From: Aselliscus stoliczkanus
Taxonomy: Eukaryota > Chordata > Mammalia > Chiroptera > Hipposideridae
DNA length: 64,000 nt
Assembly: GCA_033961575.1 (NCBI GenBank)
Contig: CM066737.1
Span: 67,786,771-67,850,770, forward strand
Direction: 5' to 3'
Shown here piece after piece: positions 61,100 through 64,000 of this stretch. Made by a program: the position numbers and the translations under genes. The notes under the pieces are model-generated. The model was given only the letters and a program-made list of their open reading frames with translations. It did not search any database and had not been told where the DNA came from. Every line of letters starts with the position of its first letter. The first letter of the stretch is position 1.

Positions 61100-61691
61100 T
61101 GTGTGGACAGAAAAACCTGATAAGCTCAGGAGACTGAAAATAACCACACAGGATAGCCAGAACATTAATATTTCTGACTAAGGTGGGCCATGGGGAAAAG
61201 TCACATCTTTACCCTGAAGCTTCCTTGACAAAGTCAATGTTTAATTTGAGCCTGTCTATTGTCTTTTTGCATCTAAGATAGCATGCTCTTGGAATGCCAG
61301 TAACCCCCTTTTCTGGACCAGAGCAGGAAACTATAGAATCCCTCATCATTATTCTTGTCCCCTGATTACCTTATCTATGGTGCTGTAAAAAGCAAACTAT
61401 TAACTATCCTGTACCCGCCTAAGTAGAAGTACCTGTCTCTCCAATTTACTTTTATCCAATCCCAGAGATTCCACCTCCCCCACTTTTCTTTCTCCCACTC
61501 CTTTAATCTACCACCAATGGATTTCATGTAACCCTCCTCCTTTGTTTCTATGTATAAAATATACTGCAAATTGGCATTTTGCAGAGCACTTTCTCAATCC
61601 ATTGAAATTTTGCCTCCCAGCAATTGTCGTCAGTTTGGCTCAAATAAGCTGTTATAAGCTTTCTTTTAGGCTGGATGGTTTTTCGTCGACA
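61100..61691 (+). mobile_element. possible solo LTR of an endogenous retrovirus
   Basis: The right end GGTTTTTCGTCGACA and the preceding CTCAAATAAGCTGTTATAAG (AATAA-type polyadenylation signal), together with TGTATAAAATATACTGC (TATA-like) about 60 bp upstream of it, give the order of an LTR's U3-R-U5. The pyrimidine-rich part at 61440-61550 stands out from the intron. Start at TGTGTGGACAG and absence of a clear flanking duplication are weak points. No viral genes are present. Confidence 0.5.
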
Positions 61692-64000
61692 AATGTTATA
61701 TTATGTTAATATTACATATAATTTTAGCTTTATTTAATGTCAAAGTATTTCTAGTTTTAAAATATGTAATTCCATATGAATTTACTTTTTAGACAAAGTT
61801 TTAAAGTATGTATGTTACTTCAAATAAAAGTAAAATATGACTTTCACTACTGAAAAGAAAGTTTATCTATTTCATTCTGGAAAATTATGGTTGGCTATTT
61901 CTTTCCTTTTAAAAATAATGAAATGTAAATCTACCATTTCTATGCAAATGTTTTTCAGTTTATGAAGTATTTTCTATTACTCAGGTACAATATAAAGCCC
62001 ATCTTACCTTTTGTTAAGAACTTAAAAATGAAGAAACCCTCATTGCAACTCCACAGCCTCTATTATATTGACTAACACAGGTATAAAATAAATATTTTTC
62101 TTTAAAACTTTTTAAGTTTTGTTTTAAATTCTTCTGAGCTAAATAAGTGACCACCCTGCTTATTAAAATCACTCTATTTGAAGCCCAGATGGGATAATAA
62201 ACTTTTTAAAAACAGCATTTCTGTTTTTAAAGAATGAATAATTTTTTAAATTGGAACTAAATATTCCTAAAAGTTTATATAAGCTATCATGTGCCTTAAA
62301 AAGAATTGCTAACTGAATAATTTATGATAGCATCAGTTTTTTTATTAATTAATTTATTTATTTTTAATTAGTTTCAAGTGTACAACACAGTGCAATAGTT
62401 ATACTTTTTACAACATAGCATCACTTTTAGTTTCGCGTTTTTTCAAGAGTCAGTGATAGCAGCAGAAGGGGTCTGAATTTTCAAAAGAAAGTTATTGCTG
62501 ACTCATATGCTAGTGAAACAAATGGGTACATAAACATAACATTACACATAAAGACTTATTTTAATTACAGCAAAATTTTGGATCACCTTTGCTCAAAATG
62601 CTAGTAAAAAATAAGTATATGTTTATATGTTCATTTTATTTGTCAGGCAACATTTAGATATATAAATCAAAGCTTTATTCTCCTGAGCATGTACTGTTTT
62701 ATTGTGCATCTCCCAGACAACTGAGAGCAAGCAAGAGGCCAAAATCACAGCATGGGACAAATATTTGCCTTAAAAAGCCCAGGAACATATACCTAATTGT
62801 AATTTTTTTTTTACTTTTATAAAAAAATAGATAATTTAAAAACAATATAATACTAGAGGTTTTCAAACATTATTTTTGGCATAGATGCACATGCGTAGAT
62901 GAACAGAAATAGAAAACAGTGACTTGTAGTAAAATATTTAACCTTTCAACAACTCGCTTTATAAAGAAAGATGGCTGAAGGTTCAGTGAAAGAAAGAAAC
63001 AAAAATAGTAGAAGGAAAGGATAAGGGGATGGAAAGTGGAAGATTATGAAAAATGCTGGGCAAAAACCCTGAGATCAGGTCAATCTCTTAACTAACTGTG
63101 TGAACTGGACAACTTTCTCTAACCTGGAATGTGATGCCTGTTACTCATGGGTCAATGTGTTGCTAGTGTGGCGACAATAAAAATTATTCGGAATTGGTTA
63201 TGTAGATGGAAACTTAAAAGACCTAGTTTGTTTTTCCATGATTAGTATATATGATAATTTCAAAATTTTATTTAAGAATATGTGTCTTACATTGCCATTT
63301 GTCTAAGCAAGAATATATGGGCATATGTATGCATATATGCCTCTACCTAAAATACTAACTTCTAATATATGAATATATGCATATATCATAACTCTACAAA
63401 TGCACTTGCAGTCATATTTACAAAAATATACAACTTAGTTATGTACCAACACATCTGGTTTTATAATGTTATGTATAACACTTAATTTTAAAAACTTATT
63501 TACAAACAGTAAACAGTCAGTGTTCAGTGTTTGCAATCATTTATAAATGTAAACACATAGCATTTAAAGTATTTAAAGCCTCATCTTTTGGTTCTGTTGT
63601 TCTAAGTATTACAATAAGTTAATGTCTTATGACTTACTTTCACAGTCTCTCAGAAAAATTGTTCAATGGCCATTATTTTTATTTCACAACCAGGAAACCG
63701 TGTGGATAGTTACTCAGAAATTCCTAGTAAATCAAGTGAATGGCCAGAAATCTATCTTCTCTTGGGAATCTTCAAACAACCTTATTAGGTTCATTTCCAT
63801 CGTTTACCACACTACCTCAAAAAAAATTAAGTGTTTGACTCCTCCTCATAACAGTCTCTTAATGAATATTTCACACTCTTGTGAGCTGAGCACAATGCCC
63901 CAACAGAAATGGAGTCACTTACTTAACAGAACTACATATGTTTATAATTTATTATTTAACTGAAGGATAATAGAAATTTTAGTTGCAGATATGTCTTTTT
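61692..64000. other. AT-rich intron with a short L1 end, no gene seen
   Basis: 62340-62415 (TTAGTTTCAAGTGTACAACA) is an antisense L1 3' scrap. A 113-codon open frame at 63622-63963 matches nothing I know. TATG-rich runs occur at 63310-63390. Confidence 0.4.

Noticed and set aside
63622..63963. 113-codon open frame
   Set aside because: No recognisable domain or repeat match. Chance open frame in AT-rich DNA is likely.

Overview
The window reads as mammalian nuclear DNA, most likely from a bat. It is very AT-rich, intron-like and dense in L1, with about twenty copies of tRNA-derived SINEs whose heads (GGGCCGGCCGAGTGGC...) and VES-like relatives (GGGGCGGCCGGTTA...) resemble bat SINE families. 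It also has Tc1/mariner elements, which suit a bat. The clade call (probably a horseshoe-bat-like lineage) is inference from repeat style, not from a search.

Only one coding exon is convincing: positions 29497-30036 on the minus strand. It encodes the signal peptide, first cadherin repeat and start of the second repeat of protocadherin 11 X-linked (PCDH11X), a delta-1 protocadherin adhesion receptor of neurons. A polypyrimidine tract and AG acceptor precede it (44 nt of 5'UTR) and a GTGCGT donor ends it. The rest of the window is therefore best read as PCDH11X introns: 30081-64000 upstream and 1-29496 downstream. That implies an X-chromosomal, gene-poor setting. I found no later PCDH11X exon in 1-29496.

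Layout. 1-9200: a MER5A relic, SINEs and a pile of minus-strand L1 pieces (3' ends, an older L1M 3' end, and an internally deleted L1 keeping endonuclease, ORF1 and 5'UTR). 9200-20900: mostly unique intron with SINEs of four types, a Tigger-like element and a twin-primed L1. 20900-25800: a second twin-primed L1 carrying a full-length dead mariner, itself carrying a SINE. 26000-29500: L1M, a long composite SINE and MER3-like hAT relics. 29497-30080: the exon. About 31050-37335: a long plus-strand L1 with 5'UTR, broken ORF1 and broken ORF2, interrupted by a SINE pair and a 129-bp MITE. 37400-52700: L1 3' ends, MIR/L2 relics and much unique intron. 52700-64000: a mariner-derived MITE, SINEs, MIR, a template-switch-like inversion around a SINE (about 60640-60866) and a possible solo LTR.

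No operon, CRISPR array, functional RNA gene or novel multigene system is visible. The notable content is repeat biology: a mariner and its deletion derivative together, an L1 lineage with duplicated 3'UTR units separated by (TA)n, two twin-priming inversions, modular SINEs sharing a 3' tail, and a complex inversion at a SINE.
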